A DNA stretch of 64,000 bases from Planktothricoides raciborskii GIHE-MW2 (GCF_040564635.1 NZ_CP159837.1:2646001-2710000), one strand, 5' to 3'. Counted from the first letter of the stretch, positions 19,495-29,569 are shown. Made by a program: numbers and translations. Notes: a model not told the origin generated them from the letters alone.

Positions 19495-22206
19495 ATGCAT
19501 CGCCATTCTTTATCCCTAATTACATCCCTAACTAGCTTGGGCTTATGGCTAATTCCCGCATCAGCCCTATATCTCGGTGGTTGTTCCTCCCCAACCGCAA
19601 CAGTGACTAATCAGGTTTATACCCCGGAACAGCTACAACAAATCGCCCGTTCCATCGCCGTGAAGGTGTTGAGTGGCGATAACCGAGGGTCGGGAACCTT
19701 GATTAGTCGCCAAGGAGATGGCCAAAATCAGGTCTATACGGTGTTGACCAATAGCCATGTAGTCACCCCCGGACAGCCCTACCGCATTGAAACCCCGGAT
19801 GGGCAAGTTTATCCGGCAGAGTTGAAGGGTGGGGAGTTGGTGGAGAATTTTGCCGGGAAAGATGCGGCTTTGTTGGAGTTTCGCAGTAGCAACGACTACC
19901 CGGTGGCAACTCAGACCGGGAATAGTCCCACGGTGGGGGATAAGGTGTTGGCGGCTGGGTTTCCTTATGATGGGGATGGGCTGGTTTTTGCCCCAGGGAC
20001 CGTGGAGTTATTGTCGGATCCGGCTTTGCAGGGGGGATATCAAGTTGGCTATAGCAGCGAAATTCAGCAGGGGATGAGTGGTGGCCCGGTGTTGAATAGT
20101 CAAGGTGAGTTGGTGGCAATTAATGGCATGGCCGCTTTTCCCATTTTGCAGCAGGCATATACTTATATGGACGGTTCCCGGCCCGATGATGGCTTGCGGC
20201 AACAGATGAATCGCTTGAGTTGGGGGGTTCCGGTGGCAATGTTAGTTCCTCCCAACTCCAATACCGGACAAAATCGCCCTCTGACTGGGTTAGCGGCAGA
20301 GGTGGATGAGATAGCAGCTAAAATTACCGTCCGCATTGAAGCGGAAACAGGCAATGGGTCGGGAGTGATTGTTGCCCAAAAGAAAAATTTATTATCTGGA
20401 AATACCTATTATGTCGCTACTGCCACTCATGTGGTGGAAAACAAAGCCAAGTATGAAGTAGTGACACCAGACGGAAAACGCTATCCCGTGAACTATGGCA
20501 AAGTGAAGCGATTTCCGGGAGTAGACTTGGCAGTGTTGCAGTTTAGCAGCCGAGAAACCTACCCCGTAGCAACTCTGGCTGAGTATAAGTTAGGAGTGGA
20601 AGAAAGGCAGTTTGTATTTCTCTCAGGATGGCCCGGAGTGAAACCGGGCAGCCCCTTTCAGCGAGAATTTACTGCGGGAAGGGCTTTCAGTGAGGCTGGA
20701 GGGTCGGTTAAAGTTCAAAGTGCTTCGTCTCTAGTCGAAGGTTACGAGTTGGTGTACACCAATTTGAGTAAAAAAGGTATGAGTGGTGGACCGGTATTGG
20801 ACACCCAGGGGCGAGTGATTGGGATTAATGCGGCTGTCGAGGGAAATATGTTGGGCTATAGCTTGGGAGTACCCATTAGAACTCTGGTGGGTTTGGCTTC
20901 TCAAGCAGGGATTGAATCAGAATGGTTGAAGGTAGAAACTGTTCCGCCACGGGAATTAACTGAACAAGAAACGATAGATTCTGTTATCGTTACCGTATTG
21001 ACTCTGGAAAAACCTTCTTCAACTGGAACTTATGGAGATTGGGTAAATTATGGCAACCAGTTGTGGCGAGTGGGTTTCAATGAACTAGCAATTGAGGCAT
21101 TTGACCAAGCGACTAAAATTAAGCCGAAGTCATATCCCGCTTGGTATGGAAAAGGGTTAGCCCTGAAAGGGGACGAAAAATACCGAGAAGCTATTGCCGC
21201 TTTCGATCAAGTTATTCAAATTCAATCTAATATCTCCGAAGCATGGCGAGAACGGGGAGAAGCTTTTGCCCGGTTAAAGGACTATCCTCAAGCCCTGGCA
21301 TCTATTGATGCAGCCATTAAGCATAGTCGGCAACCGGATTTTAAGCTTTCTGGGCTGCGCGGCGATTGGCTGAGTGAATTAAAACGCTATCCAGAAGCAG
21401 TTGATGCCTACAGTGAAGCGATAAAAATTAAACCTCATTTGTTTGCCTACTACAACCGGGGAAATGCCTGGAGTAACCGAGAAAACTATGAAAAAGCGAT
21501 CGCTGACTACACCCAAGCCATCAACCTTGACCCTGAACTTGCCGCAGCCTACAGCAACCGGGGACTTGCCTGGAGAAACCTCAAAGACTATCAAAAAGCG
21601 ATCACCGACTATACCCAAGCCATCAACCTTGACCCAAAACTTGCCGCAGCCTACAGCAACCGAGGAATTGCCTGGGCTGACCTAAAAGATTATGAAAAAG
21701 CGATCGCTGACTACACCCAAGCCATCAACCTTGACCCTAAAGATGCCGCAGCCTACTACAACCGGGGAATTGCCTGGAGTGACCTAAAAGATTATGAAAA
21801 AGCGATCGCTGACTACACCCAAGCCATCAACCTTGACCCTGAACTTGCCGAAGCCTACAACGGTCGGGGAATTGCCTGGGCTAACCTAAAAGAGTATCAA
21901 AAAGCGATCGCCGACTTCAACCAAGCCATTAACCTTGACCCTAAAGATGCCGAAGCCTACTACAATCGGGGACTTGCCTGGGCTAACCTAAAAGAGTATG
22001 AAAAAGCGATCGCTGACTTCACCCAAGCCATCAACCTTGACCCCAAACTTGCCGCAGCCTACGGCAACCGGGGAATTGCCTATATTTATTTAGGAGATAA
22101 AGAAACAGCGATTGAAGATACGAAAAAAGCTGAACAGCTATTTTGTCAGCAAGGTAGTCCTAAATGTGAGTCAGTGCGAGATTTTCTCAAACAGCTTGGC
22201 GAATAG
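19495..22206 (+). CDS. Double trypsin-like protease with TPR array (lipoprotein)
   Basis: 903-residue secreted protein. A signal peptide ends in a lipobox-like ALYLGGC (Cys near residue 29). Two S1-type protease domains follow. The first (about 45-255) has His in TNSHVV, Asp in KDAALLEF and Ser in GMSGGPVLN. The second (about 265-470) has His in ATATHVV, Asp in VDLAVLQF and Ser in KGMSGGPVLD. Both triads are intact. From about residue 510 to the end are eleven 34-residue TPR units; six of them are almost identical (KAIADYTQAINLDP core). This is an HhoA-like envelope protease fused to a protein-interaction scaffold. Repeats flank it on both sides. Confidence 0.9.
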   Translation: MHRHSLSLITSLTSLGLWLIPASALYLGGCSSPTATVTNQVYTPEQLQQIARSIAVKVLSGDNRGSGTLISRQGDGQNQVYTVLTNSHVVTPGQPYRIETPDGQVYPAELKGGELVENFAGKDAALLEFRSSNDYPVATQTGNSPTVGDKVLAAGFPYDGDGLVFAPGTVELLSDPALQGGYQVGYSSEIQQGMSGGPVLNSQGELVAINGMAAFPILQQAYTYMDGSRPDDGLRQQMNRLSWGVPVAMLVPPNSNTGQNRPLTGLAAEVDEIAAKITVRIEAETGNGSGVIVAQKKNLLSGNTYYVATATHVVENKAKYEVVTPDGKRYPVNYGKVKRFPGVDLAVLQFSSRETYPVATLAEYKLGVEERQFVFLSGWPGVKPGSPFQREFTAGRAFSEAGGSVKVQSASSLVEGYELVYTNLSKKGMSGGPVLDTQGRVIGINAAVEGNMLGYSLGVPIRTLVGLASQAGIESEWLKVETVPPRELTEQETIDSVIVTVLTLEKPSSTGTYGDWVNYGNQLWRVGFNELAIEAFDQATKIKPKSYPAWYGKGLALKGDEKYREAIAAFDQVIQIQSNISEAWRERGEAFARLKDYPQALASIDAAIKHSRQPDFKLSGLRGDWLSELKRYPEAVDAYSEAIKIKPHLFAYYNRGNAWSNRENYEKAIADYTQAINLDPELAAAYSNRGLAWRNLKDYQKAITDYTQAINLDPKLAAAYSNRGIAWADLKDYEKAIADYTQAINLDPKDAAAYYNRGIAWSDLKDYEKAIADYTQAINLDPELAEAYNGRGIAWANLKEYQKAIADFNQAINLDPKDAEAYYNRGLAWANLKEYEKAIADFTQAINLDPKLAAAYGNRGIAYIYLGDKETAIEDTKKAEQLFCQQGSPKCESVRDFLKQLGE
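21430..22080 (+). repeat. Six near-identical 102-bp TPR-coding units
   Basis: The DNA units coding for the central TPRs are close to identical, including a HIP1 site (AAAGCGATCGC) at the same place in most units. This indicates recent in-frame expansion by unequal recombination. Confidence 0.85.
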
Positions 22207-22233
22207 TTTGGGGTGAACCTTTGTGTCTCTTTG

Positions 22234-23102
22234 TGTCTTTGTGGTTCAATTCTCTATTTTTTTTACCACAGAACTCTGTCGGACATGGGGATAAATAGGT
22301 GAACATAATTAATTGCACTTTTCGTTCTCCACCGATAGGCTTTGGATTCCCGCCTTCGCGGGAATGACAGTTTTTCTAATGAACCTTTGTGTTCTTTGTG
22401 TCTTTGTGGTTCAATTCTCTATTATTTTTTACCACAAAGGCACAGAGGACACGAAGATGGAAATAGGTGAACATAATTAATTGCACTTTTCGTTCTCCAC
22501 CGATAGGCTTTGGATTCCCGCCTTCGCGGGAATGACAGTTTTTCTAATGAACCTTTGTGTTCTTTGTGTCTTTGTGGTTCAATTCTCTATTTTTTTTTAC
22601 CACAGAACTCTGTCGGACATGGGGATAAATAGGTGAACATAATTAATTGCACTTTTCGTTCTCCACCGATAGGCTTTGGATTCCCGCCTTCGCGGGAATG
22701 ACAGTTTTTCTAATGAACCTTTGTGTTCTTTATGTCTTTGTGGTTCAATTCTCTATTTTTTTTACCACAAAGGCACAGAGGACACGAAGGAAGAAATAGG
22801 TGAACATAATTAATTGCACTTTTCGTTCTCCACCGATAGGCTTTGGATTCCCGCCTTCGCGGGAATGACAGTTTTTCTAATGAACCTTTGTGTTCTTTGT
22901 GTCTTTGTGGTTCAATTCTCTATTTTTTTTACCACAAAGGCACAGAGGACACGAAGGAAGAAATAGGTGAACATAATTAATTGCACTTTTCGTTCTCCAC
23001 CGATAGGCTTTGGATTCCCGCCTTCGCGGGAATGACAGTTTTTCTAATGAACCTTTGTGTTCTTTGTGTCTTTGTGGTTCAATTCTCTATTTTTTTACCA
23101 CA
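22234..23102. repeat. Five tandem copies of a 167-bp composite repeat
   Basis: AGGTGAACATAATTAATTGC starts units at 22297, 22465, 22631, 22798 and 22965 (periods 168, 166, 167, 167). Each unit contains the left half of the MITE seen at 25121, a nested ATTCCCGCCTTCGCGGGAAT palindrome, and a second long imperfect hairpin, CTTTGTGTCTTTGTGGT paired with ACCACAAAGGCACAGAGGACACG. Two spacer versions alternate. The whole 960-base gap between the TPR protease and ruvB is filled by this array; no gene is seen. Confidence 0.9.
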
Positions 23103-23165
23103 AATGCATAAAATAAACACAGATATAAGCAGAATAAATAAACCAAATTTTTGCCAATGATTCTG

Positions 23166-24410
23166 TTAAATATTCAGAGATAATTGTTGTTCATTGTTGG
23201 GGTGATGATAACCTAAATGTTGCCATGCGGCAGGGGTGGCAATGCGACCGCGATGGGTGCGATTAAGATAGCCAATTTGTAATAGATAGGGTTCGTAAAC
23301 TTCTTCAATGGTTTGGGCATCTTCCCCCGTGGCAGCCGCTAGAGTATTTAAGCCCACTGGCCCGCCATTAAAGTTAGAAATCATTACCGTTAATAAGAGG
23401 CGATCGCTCCAATCGAGTCCACGAGGATCGACATTAAAAAGTTCCAAGGCTTCTTGGGCTAATTCGGCTGTAATAGTAGGGGCTTTTTTCACTTGCACAT
23501 AATCGCGAACTCGTTTAAGCAATCGATTAGCAATGCGCGGGGTGCCACGGGAACGGCGGGCTATTTCGATCGCCCCTGTTTCGGTGACGGGAATATTCAG
23601 AATATTGGCCGTTCTTAATACTACTAAAGTCAGTTCATCTACTTCATAAAATCGCAGCCGTTGAATCAGACCAAAGCGATCGCGCAACGGTGAAGTTAAA
23701 TTACCCACCTTGGTCGTTGCCCCCACCAAAGTAAAGGGTTTTAAAGGAATACTGCGAGTTTTGGCACTTTGACCTTTACCAATCGTAATATCTACCCGAA
23801 AATCCTCCATTGCCGGATAGAGAATTTCTTCACTCATGCGAGTTAAGCGGTGAATTTCATCAATAAACAGCACATCTCCGGGTTGCAAATTCACCAACAA
23901 ACCGACAATATCTCGCGGACGTTCCAAAGCTGGGGCACTGGTAATTTTACAAGTAACTCCCATTTCTGAAGCGAGAATCATCGCCATTGTAGTTTTGCCC
24001 AAACCGGGCGGGCCATAAAGTAGCAAATGATCCAAAGGTTCCTGGCGGGATTTTGCTGCTTGAATCGCAATATCCATCACTTCTTTCAGGTCTTTTTGGC
24101 CAATATAGTCGTGTAAGCTTTGCGGTCTGATCGTTTCATCTTGGGAAATATTTTTTCGATCTTCCGGGGTTTCTTCGGCAAGTAAAAGCGAAGTATTCTC
24201 GGACACATCTCCTGGGCTAAACGGGGACATTTTTGGAGTAAATGCTTCCCCCCTACTGGATTCTTCTTTTGTCGGTGGTTCGACTGCTTTTGATGAGGCT
24301 TTGGATGAGGCTTTTGATTTGGGCTGCTTTGACGGTGCTGAGTTTGATGGGGCTTGATTTGGCTTGGGTTCAGGTTCGCCAGAGGGTTGTTTGGAAGAAA
24401 TAATTGCCAT
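23166..24410 (-). CDS. ruvB: Holliday junction branch-migration ATPase RuvB
   Basis: Motor subunit that drives RuvA-bound Holliday junctions during recombinational repair. 414 residues from ATG 24410 (an upstream ATG at 24440 gives a ten-residue longer form). Family signatures: [18 protein letters not shown], Walker [15 protein letters not shown], Walker [11 protein letters not shown], sensor [20 protein letters not shown], and the C-terminal winged-helix segment ending [15 protein letters not shown]. The first 80 residues are a Ser/Pro/Lys-rich extension absent from E. coli RuvB and common in cyanobacterial versions. ruvA is not in the window. Confidence 0.97.
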   Translation of the reverse strand: MAIISSKQPSGEPEPKPNQAPSNSAPSKQPKSKASSKASSKAVEPPTKEESSRGEAFTPKMSPFSPGDVSENTSLLLAEETPEDRKNISQDETIRPQSLHDYIGQKDLKEVMDIAIQAAKSRQEPLDHLLLYGPPGLGKTTMAMILASEMGVTCKITSAPALERPRDIVGLLVNLQPGDVLFIDEIHRLTRMSEEILYPAMEDFRVDITIGKGQSAKTRSIPLKPFTLVGATTKVGNLTSPLRDRFGLIQRLRFYEVDELTLVVLRTANILNIPVTETGAIEIARRSRGTPRIANRLLKRVRDYVQVKKAPTITAELAQEALELFNVDPRGLDWSDRLLLTVMISNFNGGPVGLNTLAAATGEDAQTIEEVYEPYLLQIGYLNRTHRGRIATPAAWQHLGYHHPNNEQQLSLNI

Positions 24411-24479
24411 AAATTTCAGGTAAATCAGAGTCAGAAGCAAGATAATATCGATTTATTGTTAAGATTTGTGATTAATTGT

Positions 24480-24520
24480 TGTCCTTTGTCCTTTGTCCTT
24501 TGTTCTTTGTCCTTTGTCCT
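24480..24520. repeat. Heptanucleotide repeat (GTCCTTT)n
   Basis: Five to six tandem heptamers GTCCTTT/GTTCTTT in the intergenic region between ruvB and the divergent hypothetical gene. Confidence 0.8.
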
Positions 24521-24591
24521 GGGAAACAATAAGAAATAACCAATCGCAAATGACCAATGAACAATGACAGTGAATTAATAGTGGAGTGCTG

Positions 24592-25131
24592 ATGACAGTA
24601 AAGCTGAGTGATTCGATTTCCGATGATGTGACGTTTGAGCAGGCGATCGCCTTAACCCAATCCTTGCTTTCCCATATGGAACAAGGGCATATCCCAGAAT
24701 CAGATATCTTGGCCACGATGCAAAAGCTGGTCAGCACTCTGGCCGGAGCACGGGGTTTTTTTGTATCTTATCTCACGGACGATCGCCCCTTTGCGGATCT
24801 GCCTACTGAAGCGACCCTAGCAGCCTTGACCACTTCTCCAGAGATTGTATCTGAATTATTGGTGAAAAATTTGGCCATGTCTTCGGCAATGGTGCTGACC
24901 CACCGTCGTCGAGATGATGAAACGATGGCAAAACAGTCAGAACGAGTCCGGGAAAGATCCAGTCAGTTAATCACATCTTTGGGCTTACCGGAATTTTCTC
25001 AAAAATTAGCGCAATTACTTGTGAGTGTCCAGACTGGGGAAGGAATTTATCAGTCATTTCTAGACCGATGGAACTATGACCCAGAACAGCGAGAGGCAAT
25101 AGCTGAAGCGATCGCTAAAGTAAGTAGGTGA
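24592..25131 (+). CDS. Conserved-looking hypothetical protein
   Basis: 179 residues from ATG 24592, with GGAG five bases upstream (GTG 24586 overlaps this site and is less likely). I do not recognise a family. The protein is mainly helical, acidic at the N-terminus (VTFEQAIALTQSLLSHMEQG), with a central LAGARGFFVSYLTDDRPFAD segment and an Arg-rich part (HRRRDDETMAKQSERVRERS). There is no signal peptide or TM helix. The last codons AGT AGG TGA coincide with the left terminal repeat of the MITE at 25121, so the present C-terminus is defined by that insertion. It may have been longer originally. Confidence 0.7.
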   Translation: MTVKLSDSISDDVTFEQAIALTQSLLSHMEQGHIPESDILATMQKLVSTLAGARGFFVSYLTDDRPFADLPTEATLAALTTSPEIVSELLVKNLAMSSAMVLTHRRRDDETMAKQSERVRERSSQLITSLGLPEFSQKLAQLLVSVQTGEGIYQSFLDRWNYDPEQREAIAEAIAKVSR

Positions 25132-25275
25132 ACATAATTAATTGCACTTTTCGTTCCCCACCGTAAATCCTTGGATTCCCGCCGCAGTTTACCCCCGCGA
25201 AGGCCGCCATCGGCGGGAATGACAGTTTTTCTTCTAATGGGGGCTGTGGTGCATTTATTTCTGCCCACCTACTTA
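25121..25275. mobile_element. 155-bp MITE-like element with TAAGTAGGTG ends
   Basis: Perfect 10-bp terminal inverted repeats TAAGTAGGTG / CACCTACTTA bound the element. Complementarity extends imperfectly to about 23 bases (AACATAATTAATTGCA against TGCATTTATTTCTGCC). The interior holds a nested ATTCCCGCC..GGCGGGAAT palindrome. It has no coding capacity. Related copies lie at about 11592-11712 and, as half-elements, five times at 22297-23000. Confidence 0.8.
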
Positions 25276-25609
25276 AAAGCGGCATTAAAATTAGCAGTCT
25301 AGTCGGATATTTGCGAACCGTCCATGTATGTGGATATGTGGATACAACCATAAGGGCGCGGGGGCGACCACGGGGGGATCGCCCCTACATCCGCCCGCAA
25401 TGCGCCCCTACAGATAAATCAAAATCAATCAAAATAAATCATTGTCTGAATTGGCTATGAGTAGTTTTGACTGCTAAAGTGAATAGCAAAGCGTCAAAAC
25501 TTCCTGGAAATACCTGGAGATGTTTTAGCGCTGGTGGTGTGAACGAATTTGTTTAGGTGTTTAGCTGTTTAGATGTTTAATTCTTTAGTTGTGGGTGAGG
25601 AAGTGAAAA
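25276..25609. other. Intergenic region upstream of the polysaccharide cluster
   Basis: Contains a GC-rich hairpin-like repeat (GGGCGACCACGGGGGGATCGCCCCTAC, about 25364) and then AT-rich DNA leading to the TTG start at 25610, preceded by GAGGAAG. No gene is seen. The region plausibly carries the promoter for the export operon. Confidence 0.55.
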
Positions 25610-26467
25610 TTGGTCAAATCAATTAAAAGTTTTGCCCGTCGAGGTAGCCAGTTTTATGGGCAACCATCGATCGATCCCCAGTGGGGTTTTAAGCTTAATT
25701 TGCTAAAAACTCTAGTCGTGCGCGAATTAGAAGGACGCTATAAAGGTTCGGTACTGGGGAATTTGTGGCCGTTACTGAATCAGCTTTCCCAATTGCTGAT
25801 TTACACTTATGTGTTTTCCATTGTTTTAAAAGTTAAATTGCCCACGGATGGGTTGCCAGAAAATAGCTTTTCTTTTGGGATGTGGTTATTTGCTGGTTTG
25901 TTGCCTTGGATCGCGTTTACCAGTGGCTTTATTCAAGCCAGTAATTGCGTGGTGGGACAACCGAATTTAGTCAAAAAAGTGGTGTTTCCCTTGGGGTTAT
26001 TGCCCTTAGTGCCAGTATTAGCGGCATTTATCGAAAGTTCCTTGGGGTTAATGGCCTTAATTTTCCTTTTGGGAATGTCCACTTCGATTTTGCATAGCAC
26101 TTTATTATTGTTGCCTCTGGTTTGGGTGACTCAATTATTGTTAACCGCAGGTTTGGCTTATTTAGCTGCGGGATTTACGGTATTTTTGCGCGATATTCCT
26201 CAAACTATTGGGGTGGTGCTTAACTTGTGGTTTTACATGACTCCCATTTGTTATCCCGCGAATATTATTCCCGAACAATGGCGTGATTTTATATTTTGGT
26301 TTAATCCTGTTGCCGCGATCGCCGAACTTTATCGCGATGTGATTTTAGTCGGTGAAGTGCAACACTGGGCAGAATGGGGGGTTGCCTCGATCATTTCTAC
26401 CATTATTTTCTGTGTAGGAATTTGGTCTTACCGCAAATTACGTCCCGCTTTTGCAGATGTAATTTAA
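25610..26467 (+). CDS. wzm: ABC-2 type polysaccharide export permease
   Basis: Membrane subunit of an O-antigen/polysaccharide ABC exporter. 285 residues from TTG 25610, the only start in frame with a good ribosome binding site (GAGGAAG). Six hydrophobic segments; family features are KTLVVRELEGRYKGSVLG before TM1, GLLPWIAFTSGFIQASNC, and the late FLRDIPQTIGVVLNLWFYMTPICYP typical of Wzm/TagG. The ATPase partner follows 125 bases downstream. It would move an undecaprenyl-linked glycan across the inner membrane. Confidence 0.93.
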   Translation: MVKSIKSFARRGSQFYGQPSIDPQWGFKLNLLKTLVVRELEGRYKGSVLGNLWPLLNQLSQLLIYTYVFSIVLKVKLPTDGLPENSFSFGMWLFAGLLPWIAFTSGFIQASNCVVGQPNLVKKVVFPLGLLPLVPVLAAFIESSLGLMALIFLLGMSTSILHSTLLLLPLVWVTQLLLTAGLAYLAAGFTVFLRDIPQTIGVVLNLWFYMTPICYPANIIPEQWRDFIFWFNPVAAIAELYRDVILVGEVQHWAEWGVASIISTIIFCVGIWSYRKLRPAFADVI

Positions 26468-26591
26468 ATTAGGCTAAATTGCGCTAACTTATGCTAAATT
26501 ACCCTAATTTATGCGCCTTTTTGCTACCTATTTTTGCCTATCCTGTTTAGGTGCGATCGCTGTTATTCAACCATTACCATGAGATAAAACC

Positions 26592-28121
26592 ATGAGTGAA
26601 GTTGCTATTACCATCCAAAACGTTTCTAAATGCTTCAAGCGATATCGTCATCCGGTCGATCGCTTAAAAGAACTATTATTTCCTGGAAAACAAAGGGCAG
26701 ATGAATTCTGGGCATTGCGAGATATTAGCCTAGAAATTCCTAAAGGAAAAACCTTGGGCATTGTCGGCGCCAATGGGTCGGGAAAAAGTACCCTATTACA
26801 AATCATTGTGGGTACCCTATCCCCCACCACAGGTCATGTCAATGTTCAAGGAAGAATATCTGCCCTTTTAGAACTAGGCAGCGGCTTTAACCCAGAATTT
26901 ACCGGCAGACAAAATATCTTTTTCAATGGGCAGGTACTCGGTTTAACCCAAAGACAAATTGAAGACAAATATGATGATATTGTCGGCTTTGCGGATATTG
27001 GCGACTTCATCGATCAGCCGGTAAAAACTTATTCTAGTGGGATGTTTGTCCGGTTAGCTTTTGCCGTAGCCACCAGCGTTGAACCGGATATTTTAGTAGT
27101 TGATGAAGCCCTCGCGGTGGGAGATGAAGCATTTCAACGTAAGTGCTATGCCAGATTAGAAAAAATCCAAGACCGAGGGGGAACAATTTTATTTGTTTCT
27201 CACTCTGCGGGCACGGTAATTGACCTATGTGATTCAGCAGTTCTTATGTCAGAAGGCGAACTGCTGCTTTACAATACTCCTAAGTATGTGATCGATAAAT
27301 ATCATAAGTTAATTTATGCCCCGACGGAAAAGATCCAAAGTGTTCGGGAAGAACTTCGCCGGTTAAATCAAAAACAATATCATCAAAATCTCAGCCCAAA
27401 TCTCAGCCCAAATCTCAGCCCAAATCTCAGCCCAAATCTCAGCCAAGATACTATTACTCCCAATCTGACCCAAAATATCGGCCAAAATTCAAGCGGAGTA
27501 ACTCAGCAAGCTGGTGAGGTTATTACGGAAAAAACGGCGGCAGAAATTATCCAAGAATTGCCCACATTCGCCCTCCAGTCAAAGCCATTTTATGACCCGA
27601 ACCTGAAACCGGCGGAAACGATTTCTTATTTATCTCGTGGGGCGAAAATCTCTAATCCTCAGATTTTGACTCGCCGCAAGGAACCTGTGAATAACTTAAT
27701 CGGCAGAGAGAATTATATTTATACTTATGAGGTAGAGTTTTTACAGGAAGCGTCGAAAGTCCGATTTGGGATGTTAGTTAAGACGATTAAGGGTTCAGAA
27801 TTAGGCGGTGCTTCTTATCGCTTTCCCGAAGAAAAGCTAGAAGATGGAGTGGTGAAAGCGGGCACCAAAGTTGTGGTTAAATTTAGATTTAATTGCTTGT
27901 TAAATCCTGGAGTTTACTTTTTAAACGCGGGAGTTTCTGGCATTGTCAATGGACACTTTACTTATTTAGCCCGCTGTATTGATGTGGGGATGTTCCGAGT
28001 GCTCCCAGAGGAAGATTCTGACGCCACTGGGATCATTGACTTTATGATTAAACCCAACCTGACCGTTGATCAAGTTGATGAAACTTTATCCGTTTCTCCA
28101 GAGATGGAAATTATGGTATAA
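26592..28121 (+). CDS. wzt: Polysaccharide ABC exporter ATPase with C-terminal glycan-binding domain
   Basis: 509-residue partner of the Wzm-like permease. The nucleotide-binding domain (about 1-245) shows Walker A GANGSGKST, the signature YSSGMFVRLAFA and Walker B ILVVDEALAVGD. A flexible linker (about 255-350) carries five copies of N-L-S-P encoded by 12-bp repeats. The C-terminal beta-sandwich (about 355-490) resembles Wzt C-terminal domains, which recognise the terminated glycan before export, so chain termination is probably coupled to export by this domain. The following genes probably supply the terminal modifications. Confidence 0.93.
   Translation: MSEVAITIQNVSKCFKRYRHPVDRLKELLFPGKQRADEFWALRDISLEIPKGKTLGIVGANGSGKSTLLQIIVGTLSPTTGHVNVQGRISALLELGSGFNPEFTGRQNIFFNGQVLGLTQRQIEDKYDDIVGFADIGDFIDQPVKTYSSGMFVRLAFAVATSVEPDILVVDEALAVGDEAFQRKCYARLEKIQDRGGTILFVSHSAGTVIDLCDSAVLMSEGELLLYNTPKYVIDKYHKLIYAPTEKIQSVREELRRLNQKQYHQNLSPNLSPNLSPNLSPNLSQDTITPNLTQNIGQNSSGVTQQAGEVITEKTAAEIIQELPTFALQSKPFYDPNLKPAETISYLSRGAKISNPQILTRRKEPVNNLIGRENYIYTYEVEFLQEASKVRFGMLVKTIKGSELGGASYRFPEEKLEDGVVKAGTKVVVKFRFNCLLNPGVYFLNAGVSGIVNGHFTYLARCIDVGMFRVLPEEDSDATGIIDFMIKPNLTVDQVDETLSVSPEMEIMV
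27388..27444 (+). repeat. In-frame 12-bp tandem repeat (AATCTCAGCCCA) in wzt
   Basis: About five perfect direct repeats code for Asn-Leu-Ser-Pro in the linker between the ATPase and glycan-binding domains. Being a multiple of three, copy-number change would only alter linker length. Confidence 0.85.
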
Positions 28122-28439
28122 ATAGCTGTCAACTGTCCCTTTTTAACGGGGGACTAAGGGATATTTGATCAATCTCCCCCCTTTTTTAGGGGGATCTGAG
28201 TAATACCAATTTCAAAAATTCATCCAACAGCCCCTAACATTGGGTGGGCAAAAAATTTTAACCACCCTACTATATATGATGGTGTAATTTTGCCCACCCT
28301 ACAATATCTAACCAACATCTACCCAACAACAAACAACAAACAACAAACAACAAACAACAAACAACAACCAACAACCAACAACCAACAACCAACAACCAAC
28401 AACCAACAACCAACAAACAACAAACAACCAATAAAGTAA
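28122..28439. repeat. Palindrome and heptanucleotide repeats
   Basis: A CCCCCCTTTTTTAGGGGG palindrome lies near 28176 and a GGTGGGCAAAA/TTTTGCCCACC inverted repeat at about 28240-28302. A long run of heptamers ACAACAA and then ACAACCA covers about 28330-28432 and ends eight bases before the next ATG. No gene seen. Confidence 0.85.
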
Positions 28440-29474
28440 ATGTCAGAACCGATAATTATTACAGGAATGCACCGTTCGGGAACATCCCTAACTGCTTCTT
28501 TTATTCAAGCAATTGGGGTAAATATTGGCCAAAATATGTTTCCGGCTGATATTTGTAATGTGAAAGGCTATTTTGAAGATATTGATTTTCTAGAATTTCA
28601 GCGATCGCTGCTGCAAAAATCTTGTCCTCCTGGGGATCCAGGCTGGCCCGATTGGGGTTGGACAGAAAGCGAAACCCTCGATCGCAGCCTTTGGCCATCT
28701 TATATTCCAGAGGCGAAAAAGTTAATTGCCAGTCGTCACGGAAATATTTGGGGATGGAAAGATCCCCGGACTTCTTTATTGCTGGAATTTTGGCATCAAT
28801 TATTACCCAATACCCGATATATTTTGGTTTATCGATCGCCTTGGGATGTGGTGGATTCTATTTTGCGGCAAAATCGCGGGGTGTTTCCTCAACGTCCAGA
28901 ATATGCCCTGAAAAGTTGGGGATTTTATAACCGGCATTTGCTATCTTTTTATCGGCAACATCGCGATCGCTGTATTCTGATTAATGTCAATGGCTTTGTG
29001 CAACAACCAACTCGATTGATGCAACTCTTAGAAGGGAAACTGGGTTTAATCCCACGAGAACCTTGGGATGCGGCGAAATTTGCGAAAATTTATGATGCGA
29101 ATTTACTACGGAGTTTGCCCACAGATCACCCAATCGTGAGACTGATTAACCATTTGATGCCAGAGTTTGCCAATTTGTTGGCAGAGTTAGATCAAATTGC
29201 CGATATTCCTAGAGGCGATCGCGGCGATCACGAGTTAAATGCGGATCCGCTGCCAATTTTGCCCGTAGAAGCTTTGCCGTTGTTGATGCATTATCAATCC
29301 CTGATACAGCATCAAGAATCTCACCAAGAACAAATCCAACTCCGGTCAGAAGTGGCCCAATTACGGTCAGAGTTAGACCGCTTAACCTTAGAGTTGATGA
29401 CGATTAAGCGATCGCGGAGTTGGAAATTGGCGCGAAAATTGGCTCATTTCAGTCAAAAATTTAGACTTAAGTAG
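28440..29474 (+). CDS. Sulfotransferase family protein with coiled-coil tail
   Basis: 344 residues. The PAPS 5'-phosphosulfate loop is at the very start (IIITGMHRSGTSLTASF) and the 3'-phosphate site is ILVYRSPWDVVDSIL. It would transfer sulfate from PAPS to a sugar of the surface glycan. From about residue 285 it becomes a coiled coil (QLRSEVAQLRSELDRL) and ends with a basic Trp-containing tail, RSRSWKLARKLAHFS, resembling the tails of the next two gene products. The ATG is separated from wzt by a heptamer array. Acceptor unknown. Confidence 0.85.
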   Translation: MSEPIIITGMHRSGTSLTASFIQAIGVNIGQNMFPADICNVKGYFEDIDFLEFQRSLLQKSCPPGDPGWPDWGWTESETLDRSLWPSYIPEAKKLIASRHGNIWGWKDPRTSLLLEFWHQLLPNTRYILVYRSPWDVVDSILRQNRGVFPQRPEYALKSWGFYNRHLLSFYRQHRDRCILINVNGFVQQPTRLMQLLEGKLGLIPREPWDAAKFAKIYDANLLRSLPTDHPIVRLINHLMPEFANLLAELDQIADIPRGDRGDHELNADPLPILPVEALPLLMHYQSLIQHQESHQEQIQLRSEVAQLRSELDRLTLELMTIKRSRSWKLARKLAHFSQKFRLK

Positions 29475-29569
29475 GAGAAAAAGATTCCTTTAGATATATA
29501 ATTTTAGATATATAATTGCTCAAGCCGGAAAATTTTGCTGGAAATAGCCCTTAATCAACCGAGGAAAAT

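Noticed and set aside
22234..23102. Possible CRISPR array (regular repeats)
   Set aside because: Units are about 167 bp, the whole unit repeats, and there are no unique spacers or cas genes.
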